Assembly (NCBI GenBank): GCA_903896925.1 | Contig: CAITZM010000181.1 | Location: 118,918-182,917 of the forward strand | Source of the DNA: an uncultured Lentisphaerota bacterium | GTDB lineage: Bacteria; Verrucomicrobiota; Kiritimatiellia; CAIQIC01 | DNA: 64,000 bases | Direction: 5' to 3' | Part shown: one piece after another, positions 1 to 8,202 of the stretch | Layout of the letters: each line of letters begins with the position of its first letter | Numbering within the stretch: position 1 is the stretch's first letter | Translations under genes and position numbers: made by a program | The notes under the pieces: model-generated | What the model was told of the DNA's origin: nothing | The model's input: the letters and a program-made list of their open reading frames with translations, nothing else | Database searches by the model: none

Positions 1-86
1 CGCGAAGACAGCTGCGCCGGTATCACGCACCACCGGCGCGGCGGAGACACCCAAGGGCTGCGGCCCCTGAGCGCGAGGTCGCCGCA

Positions 87-130
87 TTTCGAAGGTTTGG
101 GAACGTACATCCGCATGATATAAAGCCGCC
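87..130 (+). promoter_or_regulatory. Promoter with degenerate palindromic operator, leaderless
   Basis: TTTCGAA (87-93), a 3-base spacer and TTGGGAA (97-103) form a one-mismatch-per-arm version of the TTTCCAA-N3-TTGGAAA palindrome found before two other genes here. TTGGGA serves as a -35 box, 16 bases before TATAAA (119-124). The ATG follows 6 bases after the -10 box, so transcription probably starts at the start codon. Confidence 0.55.
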
Positions 131-2176
131 ATGAAATGCACATGGCTTTCCGCCCTCCGTCTGGCGACCGCGCTGCCGGTCGCTGCCGCCTGTTTCGTCC
201 TGCCGGCGTACGCCATCGATAAAATTCCGCCGAACCAAGCGGCGCTGGCGGAGGTCGCCGCCGGCAAATGCCGCGAGGCGCACGCCGCGTGGTGGGGCTT
301 CGACCCGGCCGACGCCACCGCGGCGCTGCAGGCCGCCATCCGTTCCGGCGCGCGCAAAATCATCGTCGAAAACCTGGGCGCGCCATGGGTCGTGAACAAG
401 CTCCAGCTCGCCAGCGACCAGGAAATCGTCTTCGAGCCGGGCGTGGTCGTGCAGGCCAAGCGCGGCGCGTTCCACGGTACCGGCGACAGCCTCTTCTCAG
501 CGACGCTCCAGACCAACATCACGCTGACCGGCCGCTGCGCAACGCTGCGGATGTGGAAGAGCGACTATGACGACAAGGCACATTACACCCACGCGGAGTG
601 GCGGCATGTGCTCAGTTTCAAGAGCTGCGCGGGTGTGCAGGTGACGGGCCTGACGCTGGCCGACAGCGGCGGCGACGGCATCTATCTGGGCGTGGCCCGG
701 CGCGGCGTGCCCTGTTCGGAGGTGACCATCCGCGATGTAGTCTGCACGAACAACTACCGGCAGGGCATCAGCGTCATCAGCGCACGCAACCTGCTGATCG
801 AGAACTGCACGCTCACCGACACCTGGGGCACGGCGCCGGAGGCCGGGATCGATTTCGAGCCGAACCACGAAACGGAGGAGCTGGTCAACTGCGTCATGCG
901 CAACTGCGTCTCGGCCAACAACCGCGGCGACGCCTTCACCTTCTACCTGCGCCCGTTGCACGCGGCGTCTCGGCCGATCTCGATCCGCCTCGAAAACTGC
1001 CGCGCCGAGGGCTGCCGGCGGTCGGCCGCGTTCGTTACCAGCCACAACGGGGAAGTCGGCGCGGTCACCGGCACGATGGAGTTCAGTAACTGCACCTTCA
1101 CGGACAGCCGGCTTGCGGGCCTCACGATCGGCGACAAGCCGGCCGGCGGCGTGCGCGTGAGTTTCCGGGACTGCGCGCTCATCAACGCCGCCACCAACGA
1201 CCCTGCGCTGGCGCCGATCCAGTTCTCCAGCGGGGCGAGCGCGACGGATGATTTCGGCGCCATTTCGTTCGAGCGTTGCACGGTTCGCGATCCCTTGGGC
1301 CGGCTGCCGCCCCTCGCCTACCACGACCTGTCCGGCAACGCCGGCCTGCGCGACATCAGCGGTGCCCTCGCGCTGCAGCGCAGCAACGAGACCGCCCAGG
1401 TGTATCAACTGACCCCGGCCCTGCTTGCCGCATGGCTGCCGCACACCAACTTCAAGCCGATCGCGAAATTCGTCACACAGGGCGTCCGCTACGAGCCGGC
1501 GCTGCCGCAGGCACAACCGGAGACGAAGTTGCTCTGCACCGCGCGCCAGCGCGGGCCGGCGGAGTGGCTGCTGTGGGCCCAGGCCGGGCAGCCGGCCGCC
1601 TTCATCGTGCTGATCCGCCAGGTCGGTAAAGCCGCACCCCAGCCGGCGCCGGTGTGTGTCGTCGCGCCGTCCGGCAAGGTCACGAAGCTGCCGGACACCC
1701 AGGGACCGGGCGAGACCGCCTATACGTTCCGGCCCGCCGAGACCGGCGCCTACACCATCCGTTGCGAGCCGCGCATCGGGACGGCCACCGTAAACGCACC
1801 GGGCCACCGCGTCTGCCTGTATGCGCCGCATACCGCCCTGCACCTGCTGGCCACGACGGGCGAGTATTTCTTCTGGGTGCCGGCGGGCACGAAGGAATTC
1901 GCCGTAAAAGTTTCCGGCGACAATGCCGCCGAGCGGGTGAAGGCCACCCTGCGCGACCCCACCGGCCGGACGGTCGCAGCGGAGGACAACATCGTCCAGG
2001 CCCGCCAGTTCGTCGCGTCGCCCCTGAACGCTGCGCAAGGCGAGATCTGGAGCCTGCAGCTCGACAAACCCACTGGTGGCGTGCTCGAGGATTTCTTCGT
2101 GCAACTGCAGGGTGTCCCGCCTGTGCTGGCACACACGAAAGAAGCGCTGCTCAAGCCCGCAAGCGGCAATCCGTGA
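131..2176 (+). CDS. Secreted right-handed beta-helix (pectate-lyase-fold) protein
   Basis: 681-residue exported protein. Residues 1-28 form a signal peptide ending in PAYA. Residues about 130-390 carry repeated rungs of the type V-x-I-x-D/N-C and D-G-I-x-L/V (for example SGGDGIYLG, RQGISVIS, NCTLTD) typical of parallel beta-helix glycan-active proteins. The C-terminal third looks like beta-sandwich modules. The catalytic class cannot be read from motifs; pectate lyase-like or GH141-like activity are both possible. It is followed by a perfect hairpin at 2190-2218 and has its own promoter with no Shine-Dalgarno sequence, so it looks like a single transcription unit. Fold is fairly sure, substrate unknown. 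Confidence 0.75.
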   Translation: MKCTWLSALRLATALPVAAACFVLPAYAIDKIPPNQAALAEVAAGKCREAHAAWWGFDPADATAALQAAIRSGARKIIVENLGAPWVVNKLQLASDQEIVFEPGVVVQAKRGAFHGTGDSLFSATLQTNITLTGRCATLRMWKSDYDDKAHYTHAEWRHVLSFKSCAGVQVTGLTLADSGGDGIYLGVARRGVPCSEVTIRDVVCTNNYRQGISVISARNLLIENCTLTDTWGTAPEAGIDFEPNHETEELVNCVMRNCVSANNRGDAFTFYLRPLHAASRPISIRLENCRAEGCRRSAAFVTSHNGEVGAVTGTMEFSNCTFTDSRLAGLTIGDKPAGGVRVSFRDCALINAATNDPALAPIQFSSGASATDDFGAISFERCTVRDPLGRLPPLAYHDLSGNAGLRDISGALALQRSNETAQVYQLTPALLAAWLPHTNFKPIAKFVTQGVRYEPALPQAQPETKLLCTARQRGPAEWLLWAQAGQPAAFIVLIRQVGKAAPQPAPVCVVAPSGKVTKLPDTQGPGETAYTFRPAETGAYTIRCEPRIGTATVNAPGHRVCLYAPHTALHLLATTGEYFFWVPAGTKEFAVKVSGDNAAERVKATLRDPTGRTVAAEDNIVQARQFVASPLNAAQGEIWSLQLDKPTGGVLEDFFVQLQGVPPVLAHTKEALLKPASGNP

Positions 2177-2189
2177 CATGGCATGTCCG

Positions 2190-2218
2190 GTAGGGGCGCA
2201 GTCTTGCTGCGCCCCTAC
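2190..2218. terminator. Perfect 12-bp hairpin after the beta-helix gene
   Basis: GTAGGGGCGCAG (2190-2201), loop TCTTG, CTGCGCCCCTAC (2207-2218). It lies 13 bases past the stop codon. No T-run follows, so it may be a REP-like palindrome used as a terminator rather than a classical intrinsic terminator. Confidence 0.6.
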
Positions 2219-2303
2219 CAACTGCAGCCTGACCTCAACCATCCCTTTTCTTTGTGGGCGGGGCTGAGTTGCTTTCGGCTCCGCCAGAGGCGTCGCCCTA
2301 CCC

Positions 2304-2374
2304 TTTTCCAAACCATGGAAAAAACGGCCCTACCGGTTTCCAACCTTTGGAAAAGTGCTGGCGCGTGCTACAAA
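2304..2374 (+). promoter_or_regulatory. Paired TTTCCAA/TTGGAAA palindromes with leaderless promoter
   Basis: Two palindromes lie in tandem: TTTTCCA-5-TGGAAAA (2304-2322) and TTTCCAA-3-TTGGAAA (2337-2353), centres 32 bp apart, about three helical turns. The right arm of the second supplies TTGGAA (2347-2352) as a -35 box. After exactly 16 bases comes TACAAA (2369-2374) as a -10 box, and the ATG at 2381 follows after 6 bases. The geometry is the same as at 87-130. Confidence 0.65.
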
Positions 2375-2380
2375 ACGGGC

Positions 2381-5263
2381 ATGAAAAGCGTCGGCATGGC
2401 GGGAGTGCTGGTCCTCGCGGCGAGCGTCGGTTTGCGCGCGGAGTTGACCAATGCCAGCTACCGGCTCGCGCTGACGGCCGACCACGCGGTGAGCCTCCGC
2501 GTAGCCGGGATGCCGGAGCAGCGGCTCGCGCCGGACTTCGTCGTGCTGCACAGCGCCAAGGACCCCGGCTACTCCCGCAACCCCAGCCAGCCGAATTATC
2601 ACGTCGCACCGCGCAATGCGGTCCGCTGGGCGCATAACCGCGAAACGCCGGAGTCGGCCAACGTCTGGCTGCGCGAGGCGGGGGTGGAAGGCCAGGTCAC
2701 CACGGACGCGCGCGGCAACTGGACGTGGTCCTATCGCGGGGCCAAACCGGTCACCGGCGCGGCGGCGCGCCAGACCAGCCGGCCGTTCAGCGTAGGCGAG
2801 CGCACCCCGCTTAGCGCCACGGGCGCTTCCGAGAGCGACGGCGTCATCCGCTGGGTCTATGCGCCACAACCGGGCTTCGAGTTCAGCGCCGAGCTGCGCC
2901 TGCCGCCCGACGCGGGCGACCCGCTCCTGACCTTCACGCTGACGCCGCGCCGCGGGGCCTTTTGGAGCGTCGCATTCATGGGCGCGCCGGCGACGGACCT
3001 GGCCGCGACGCGCGCCGTGCCCCAGGAGTGCGAGGCGCGCGGCCACCGCCAGTTCAACTTCGTGATGGGCGAAGCCGACCTGCGCCTGCCGCGCGCGCAC
3101 GTCGCGACCGCGGCGGGCAACGTTGCGCTCGTCGCCGATCCCTCCGAGTCGCCGTTCCGCCTGCCGACCGGCGCGGACGCGCGCTTCGGCCTGATGCTCC
3201 AGCAGACGGCGGGCAAGTTGCAGCCGGTGCTGCTGGCGCCGCTGTTCGGCGGCGCTGAGTCGCGGCGCGAAGCCGGGGCGGCCTATCGCTTCACCTTGCG
3301 CTGCGTCGTCCGCGCGGGCGACTGGAAGGACATGACCCGCCACATCGCCCGCGATATCTGCGGCGTGCGCGACCAGCGCGACAACTCCGGCCCCGGTCCG
3401 CTGAACGGCGCCATCGAGCGCGTCATGGACTTCCTCGCCGACCGCGACGGCCACAACCACGCCTGCTGGCACGCCGAGCAGAAGTACTACGACTACTTCA
3501 CCGACACCGCGGGTGTCTTCAAGCCGTTCTCGCCGCTCTACGGACTGGGCGCGGCGATCATCACCGATGACGAAGATTTCTACCGCCGCCGCGCCCGGCC
3601 GGCGGTCGAGTTCGCGCTGTCGCGCAAGTACAACGTCTTCGCGCCCTACGAGACCGCAAACATGCACATGGTCGGCACGGCGCAGCGCGAGGTCGGCGGG
3701 CCGTATATCGGCTATGCGCAGTTGCTGGGCCTGCACGAGCTCTTGCAGCGGCGCGTGCCAGCCGTCACGACACTGGCCGAACAGGCGGGCCCGGCACACA
3801 ACAGCCTCGCCGACGCCCTCGCGCGCTGGCGGCTCACACAGGACCCCGCCACGCGAGCCGAAGCCGGGCAACTGGTCGCCACCATGCTGGCGCGCGGCGG
3901 ACCGCTGGGCGAGGCGGCGCTGTTCGATCTGCTCGAAGGCGCCGAGGCGACAAACGACCCTCAGTGCCTGCGCGGCGCAGTCGAGGCGGCCTATCACCAG
4001 GTGGCGGCGTTGAACCTCTCGCCGGCACCGCCGGATGCGCTGGTGACCGTCGATGCCGCCGGCCATGCACCGGTGCATCCGCACTCGATCGGCCGACATC
4101 GCAACATCTGGGGCTTCGCGCCGCCGGAGCCCGTCGCCGCACCGGAGCAGACCGTGCCCGCGTGGCGCATCGCCCGGCTCGGCCTGCCCTCGCCGGCCTA
4201 TCCGATCGAGTATTGGATGAACGTGCACGGCGCACTGCTGCGCACCGCCGGACTTGCGCACGACGGGTTTCTGCGCGACGTGGCGCACTGGGGCGTGACC
4301 GGCCGTTTCGGCAATTACCCCGGCGACAACCGCTCGCTCGTCTCGCTGGTCGGCGAGCGGCCCGACGCCGTCGAGCGTCCGCCGTGGGACTGGAATTTCG
4401 CCACGGTCAACCCCGGCCACGCGTGGGACTTCGTCGGCGCGCTGCTCGACTTCCTCATCAGCGACGCCTTCGAACGCTCCGGCGGCGCCATCGACTTTCC
4501 CGCGGAGACCGCCGCCGGCAGCAACTTCCGCGTCCGCGTCTACGGTGCACGGCCGGGCCGCTTCTTTGGCGACATCGGCGTGCGGCCCTGGTTGCCGCAC
4601 GGGCTGATCGCGAGCAGCAACAGACAGATTGACTGGCTCGCCGGCCATGGCCAGAGCCGGTTCTACCTCGCGCTCTGGAACCAATCGTTCCGCGAGGAAA
4701 CCACGACCGTGCAGATCAACCCAGCGCTCGTCGGACTCGCCGGCGCGCGCAGCGTACGCGTCTGGCGCGGCCACGCGGCCGCGGAGCCCATGACGATCCG
4801 CGACGGGCAGTTTGACGTGACGGTGCCGGCCAAGGGCCTCGTCGCCTTCGCCTTCCCGGATGCGCTGGTCCATACGCGGCTGCAGGCGCGGCTGTACGAC
4901 GCCACCGCTCCGGCGCTCGGGCCCCACAGCTTTGCCACGACGCCGGCGCCCTTCGGCACGGTGCATGCCACGCTGCTGACGGCAGGCCGCGGCCTGACCT
5001 CGGCATTCGTCTATGCCGACGCAGCCGCGGCCACCACCATCGCCGCCAAACTGCGCTGGCGGCAGGGCCACGGCCCGTGGCACGAGCTGGCCGACGAGAT
5101 TTTCCCGTATGAATTTTCGCCAGAATTGGAAGATGCCGCGGGCGACTTCGAGTGCGTCTTCGAGATCGAGAATGCAAAACAGGAAATCCAGCGCAGCGCG
5201 CCGATCGTCTTGAAGTTGCAGCCGGAGTCGGCGACGCCGACCGCAGCGGGAGGCACCCGATGA
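2381..5263 (+). CDS. Large secreted protein, probable glycan-active enzyme, unknown family
   Basis: 960 residues when started at ATG 2381, which gives a clean signal peptide (MKSVGMAG...ASVGLRA) and agrees with the promoter just upstream; the open frame extends to 2183 but that part overlaps the promoter palindromes. Residues about 25-300 look beta-rich. Residues about 320-760 look helical, with aromatic and acidic clusters (KYYDYFTDTAG, EYWMNVHGALLRTAG), suggesting an alpha/alpha-toroid like those of polysaccharide lyases or GH families. The C-terminus is again beta-sandwich-like. I do not recognise a catalytic signature. Its stop overlaps the next start (ATGA), so the two are co-transcribed. 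Confidence 0.65.
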   Translation: MKSVGMAGVLVLAASVGLRAELTNASYRLALTADHAVSLRVAGMPEQRLAPDFVVLHSAKDPGYSRNPSQPNYHVAPRNAVRWAHNRETPESANVWLREAGVEGQVTTDARGNWTWSYRGAKPVTGAAARQTSRPFSVGERTPLSATGASESDGVIRWVYAPQPGFEFSAELRLPPDAGDPLLTFTLTPRRGAFWSVAFMGAPATDLAATRAVPQECEARGHRQFNFVMGEADLRLPRAHVATAAGNVALVADPSESPFRLPTGADARFGLMLQQTAGKLQPVLLAPLFGGAESRREAGAAYRFTLRCVVRAGDWKDMTRHIARDICGVRDQRDNSGPGPLNGAIERVMDFLADRDGHNHACWHAEQKYYDYFTDTAGVFKPFSPLYGLGAAIITDDEDFYRRRARPAVEFALSRKYNVFAPYETANMHMVGTAQREVGGPYIGYAQLLGLHELLQRRVPAVTTLAEQAGPAHNSLADALARWRLTQDPATRAEAGQLVATMLARGGPLGEAALFDLLEGAEATNDPQCLRGAVEAAYHQVAALNLSPAPPDALVTVDAAGHAPVHPHSIGRHRNIWGFAPPEPVAAPEQTVPAWRIARLGLPSPAYPIEYWMNVHGALLRTAGLAHDGFLRDVAHWGVTGRFGNYPGDNRSLVSLVGERPDAVERPPWDWNFATVNPGHAWDFVGALLDFLISDAFERSGGAIDFPAETAAGSNFRVRVYGARPGRFFGDIGVRPWLPHGLIASSNRQIDWLAGHGQSRFYLALWNQSFREETTTVQINPALVGLAGARSVRVWRGHAAAEPMTIRDGQFDVTVPAKGLVAFAFPDALVHTRLQARLYDATAPALGPHSFATTPAPFGTVHATLLTAGRGLTSAFVYADAAAATTIAAKLRWRQGHGPWHELADEIFPYEFSPELEDAAGDFECVFEIENAKQEIQRSAPIVLKLQPESATPTAAGGTR

Positions 5264-5805
5264 GATGGCTGCTGATATGCTGCCTGTTGGCCTGCGCCGC
5301 GCAGGCCGCGGAGCCCTTCGCCATCACCGATGAATTCGTCGCCTATATCCAGCAGGGCGCGAATCCGAAGGAGTTCGGACTCGCCAAGGACGGGCGCTTC
5401 CAGCCCTACTCGACCGCACAGGGCCGGCGCATTGCGTGGCGGCAGGCCGTGAGCGACAAGGCCTGGTTCGCCACCGGGCTCGCCAAATCCGATGCGGAAA
5501 AACTGCTGCGCGCCGACCTCCACCGCGCGCTGGCTGAGGCGCGTCTGCTCATCGCACGCCAGCAGCCCGCGCGACCGTTCGATGCGCTGCCGCGCGAGTC
5601 GCTGGAAATGCTCGTGGATTTCATCCATTCCGAGGGTGCGACGAACATCGCACCCGCCCTCGTCGCCGCCGTCCTCGCCGGCGATTGGCCCCGCTTGATC
5701 GGGCAACACCTCTACGTCCGCTGGCAGGGCCCTTCGCCGGACAACGCGCGCAACAAAGCCTTCGCCGACCGCTGGATCTATTCACGCAAGCTGCTTTTCA
5801 ACTGA
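5260..5805 (+). CDS. Exported lysozyme-like (GH24-related) protein
   Basis: 181 residues with a signal peptide (MRWLLICCLLACAAQA). It starts at the ATG overlapping the previous stop. The core resembles phage-type lysozymes: an opening segment like ITDEFVAYIQQ, then AEKLLRADLHRAL, a segment LEMLVDFIHSEGATNIAPAL matching the usual ALVSFAFNVG region, and the ending WQGPSPDNARNKAFADRW in place of the RRxxE tail. The canonical catalytic Glu environment near the N-terminus is not obvious, so it may be a divergent or non-catalytic murein-binding protein. Translational coupling to the preceding large secreted protein suggests joint export, not phage origin. Confidence 0.55.
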   Translation: MRWLLICCLLACAAQAAEPFAITDEFVAYIQQGANPKEFGLAKDGRFQPYSTAQGRRIAWRQAVSDKAWFATGLAKSDAEKLLRADLHRALAEARLLIARQQPARPFDALPRESLEMLVDFIHSEGATNIAPALVAAVLAGDWPRLIGQHLYVRWQGPSPDNARNKAFADRWIYSRKLLFN

Positions 5806-5876
5806 CTGCCCAGCCAGTTTTACAATCCTTGGGCGGCACCGCCAAAAGTCGGACCAGACGCCGCGTGGGGGCACTC

Positions 5877-5940
5877 GGCCTACAAAAACATCAGTAAACC
5901 TACGGGCTTCGTTGTAGGCCAGGTCACCGACCCGGCGAAC
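5877..5940. repeat. Intergenic REP-like palindrome (TGTAGGCC family, copy 1)
   Basis: GGCCTACAA (5877-5885) pairs with TTGTAGGCC (5912-5920). It runs into AGGTC-ACC-GACCC (5921-5933). The segment from 5913 closely matches 37772-37800. It lies between the convergent lysozyme-like and histidine kinase genes and may act as a bidirectional terminator. Confidence 0.55.
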
Positions 5941-5976
5941 ATGACATTCGTCAGCCACGCCAAGCCCGGTCGGCGC

Positions 5977-7611
5977 TCAGCCGGCGCAGTTCGCCGCGGC
6001 GAAGGCGGGCAGCGTGACGCGGAAGCAGGCGCCGCCGCCGGCGCGCGGCAGGCAGACCAGGTTGCCGCCGAGGTCGCGCAGCAGGCGGCGTGCGATGCTC
6101 AGGCCAAGGCCGCTGCCGGGCACGCGCGCGGTCAGCGACTGGTCCAGCCGGTAAAACTTCTCGAAGATTTTTTCGCGCAGCTCCTCCGGCACGCCGGGCC
6201 CGCGGTCGCCCACCTCGAGCTGCGCGCCGCCGCCGGCTGCGGGCAGCAGCGCAATCTCGAGCTGCTTGCCGTCGGCGGCGTACTTGAGCGCGTTGTCGAG
6301 GAGGTTGAGCACGGCCTGTTCGAGCGCGTCGCGGTCGGTGCGCACGGCCAGCGGTTCCGCCGGCAGTTGCATGACGAGTTGCAAGCCGGCTTCCTCAAGC
6401 CGCAGCCGCTGCGCTTCGAGAAATGCGGGCAGCCACACGGCAAGTTCGAGCGGCTCGACCGCGTAGGTGCGGCGGTGCTGTTCCAGCCGGCCGAAATCGA
6501 GCATGTTGTTCACCAGCCGCGTCAGCCGCGCGCACTCGGTCACCATCACGTCGAGGTAGTGCTGCCGCTGCTCCGGCTCGCGCACGCGGCCCTCGCGCAG
6601 CAGCTCGGCATACATGCGCAGCGTGGTCAGCGGCGTCTTGAGCTCGTGCGAGACGTTGGCGACGAAGCTGGTCTTCTGCCGCGCCTCGCGCGCCTTGCGG
6701 CCCGCCTCCAGCAGCAGGAGCGCGCCGCCCGCGAGGATCGTCAGCAGCAGAGCGACGACAAGCAGCGTGGTGACAAGGCGGTAGCTGCCCGCGGCCGCCA
6801 TGGGCGCGCCGGCGCCGAAGAACGCCACCTGCCAATGCGGCAGCGACGGGCTCAGGCTGACGGCGACCGCGGGCGCCTGGCCTTTGCCGATATCGAGCCC
6901 GCCGGTCTGGTGCAGCACATTGCCCGCGCCATCGAGCAACGCCCAGGCACGATCCGCGCCGGCCTCGCCCGGGAATACGGCGAGCAGGCGCGCGAGCAGC
7001 GCCGCCGTCTCCAGCTCGACGCCCGCGACGCGGCCGTTCTGCTCGACCCAGCCGAGCAGGAAAAGCTGGTCGCCCTCGAACCACGGAATCCAGCCGCGCC
7101 GCACAGGCTTCGCTTCGTAGGCCTGCTGCGCCACATTCAGCAACTGCACTCGCGCCGAAGCGTGCGCCAACGCCAGGGAGGCCTCGCGCTCGCCGGCGCG
7201 CAGGAGCGCGTCGAGGCGCGCCGCAAAGAGATGGCTGTAGCGCTGGATGAAACTTTTTTCTTCCGCCGTCGTCGGCGCGTCAGGATTCGGCTGCTCCAGC
7301 CGGCGCAATAGTTGATTCCAGATGAACGTGTTGCGGACCAGCGGATTGGCGTCCGACCAGCCGGCGAGCGCGCGCGGCAGTTCGGCAGCCGGCAGTGCGG
7401 CCAGCCGGCTGAGCAGTTCATCCTGCGCGGCGCGCACAGCAAGCTGGAGGTCGTCGGCAATGATCTGCGCCCGGCCCTCAAGCGCGCGGCGCGTTTCGTC
7501 GGCAAGCCGCGTCTCCTCGTGGCGCAGCAGGCGCAGCGAGAGCGCGCCGATCGCCAGCGTCGCGCCGGCGAGCAGCGCGAACCCCACCCGCAGACTGGAA
7601 GCTTTCAGCAT
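5977..7611 (-). CDS. Sensor histidine kinase, orphan
   Basis: 544 residues. One membrane segment at about 7-27, a large periplasmic sensor region to about 275, a second membrane helix (LLVVALLLTILAGGALLLL) at about 280-300, then the HisKA domain with the phospho-acceptor His in FVANVSHELKTPL near residue 322. The HATPase domain shows the N box (NLLDNALKY), G1 (GDRGPGVP), F box (IFEKFYRLD) and G2 (GSGLGLSIA). No response regulator lies next to it in this window, so its partner is elsewhere. The sensor region is unrecognised. Kinase assignment is secure; the signal sensed is unknown. Confidence 0.92.
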   Translation of the reverse strand: MLKASSLRVGFALLAGATLAIGALSLRLLRHEETRLADETRRALEGRAQIIADDLQLAVRAAQDELLSRLAALPAAELPRALAGWSDANPLVRNTFIWNQLLRRLEQPNPDAPTTAEEKSFIQRYSHLFAARLDALLRAGEREASLALAHASARVQLLNVAQQAYEAKPVRRGWIPWFEGDQLFLLGWVEQNGRVAGVELETAALLARLLAVFPGEAGADRAWALLDGAGNVLHQTGGLDIGKGQAPAVAVSLSPSLPHWQVAFFGAGAPMAAAGSYRLVTTLLVVALLLTILAGGALLLLEAGRKAREARQKTSFVANVSHELKTPLTTLRMYAELLREGRVREPEQRQHYLDVMVTECARLTRLVNNMLDFGRLEQHRRTYAVEPLELAVWLPAFLEAQRLRLEEAGLQLVMQLPAEPLAVRTDRDALEQAVLNLLDNALKYAADGKQLEIALLPAAGGGAQLEVGDRGPGVPEELREKIFEKFYRLDQSLTARVPGSGLGLSIARRLLRDLGGNLVCLPRAGGGACFRVTLPAFAAANCAG

Positions 7612-7668
7612 CGCGACATCTTTACCGTTGAACGCTCCTCGTGCAACCTGTTTTGCAGCGCGCGGCCG

Positions 7669-8097
7669 TCATGGCGCGCTGTTGCGCGTGTAATGCCAGA
7701 CATCGTGGCCGTCCGTATAGCCATAGGCCTTGGCGGAGGCGGCGTCGGGAACGAACTCGAAACCGTCCACATGCGCTTCGGGTACATAGGATGAAATGGG
7801 AAGATTGATGTAGAGACCTTCCTCGCGCGCGCCGGTCAGCTTTTGAACCACCACGATGTTGGATCTATGCGAATAGACGTTGAGCGGACGCAACGCCTTG
7901 ATGCGCTCCGCCCAATAAACGGAGGGAATATCCTCCTTGAACCTGACGTCTCCATTTTTCCCGACGGCCAGGCAGGTCTTCAGGGCATCTACTTGGAGGG
8001 CGCTGGAATAAAAAGAAACCGGTTGCGTTGGCCTCTGGCAACCGCCAGCGACGACGGCCAACACCAGCAACACCGCGGCAAACCCTTTCGCTGACAT
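7669..8097 (-). CDS. Small predicted lipoprotein, unknown function
   Basis: 142 residues. The N-terminus MSAKGFAAVLLVLAVVAGGC carries a type II signal peptide with lipobox VAGG-C, so it is probably membrane-anchored. The rest (VGKNGDVRFKEDIPSVYWAERIKALRPLNVYSHRSN...) has no family I recognise; it looks like a compact mixed alpha/beta domain rich in Tyr and Val. It lies 57 bases upstream of the histidine kinase start on the same strand, so it could be part of that transcript and might be a cognate sensory lipoprotein, which is inference only. Confidence 0.7.
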   Translation of the reverse strand: MSAKGFAAVLLVLAVVAGGCQRPTQPVSFYSSALQVDALKTCLAVGKNGDVRFKEDIPSVYWAERIKALRPLNVYSHRSNIVVVQKLTGAREEGLYINLPISSYVPEAHVDGFEFVPDAASAKAYGYTDGHDVWHYTRNSAP

Positions 8098-8202
8098 GGT
8101 CGTAACTCCGTTTCGTTTTCGCCTGCGCGGATGCTAAGCGGCGCACACAGGGGCGGGAAGCAAAAAAGCGGGGCGGCCTGCGCCGCCCCGCCGGCTTGCC
8201 AC

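Noticed and set aside
497..2311. Long reverse open frame across the beta-helix gene
   Set aside because: It is antisense to a gene with a clear signal peptide and fold; its composition (Arg, Gly, Val, Asp rich without motifs) is typical of GC-rich shadows.
2183..2380. Upstream extension of the large secreted protein
   Set aside because: It would place the palindromic promoter inside the gene and bury the signal peptide; the ATG at 2381 is better.
2330..5083. 917-codon reverse frame opposite the large secreted protein
   Set aside because: Antisense shadow; no domain motifs, and the forward frame has a promoter, signal peptide and an ATGA-coupled neighbour.
5941..7311. Forward 456-codon frame over the histidine kinase
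   Set aside because: Shadow of a kinase with all canonical boxes on the other strand.
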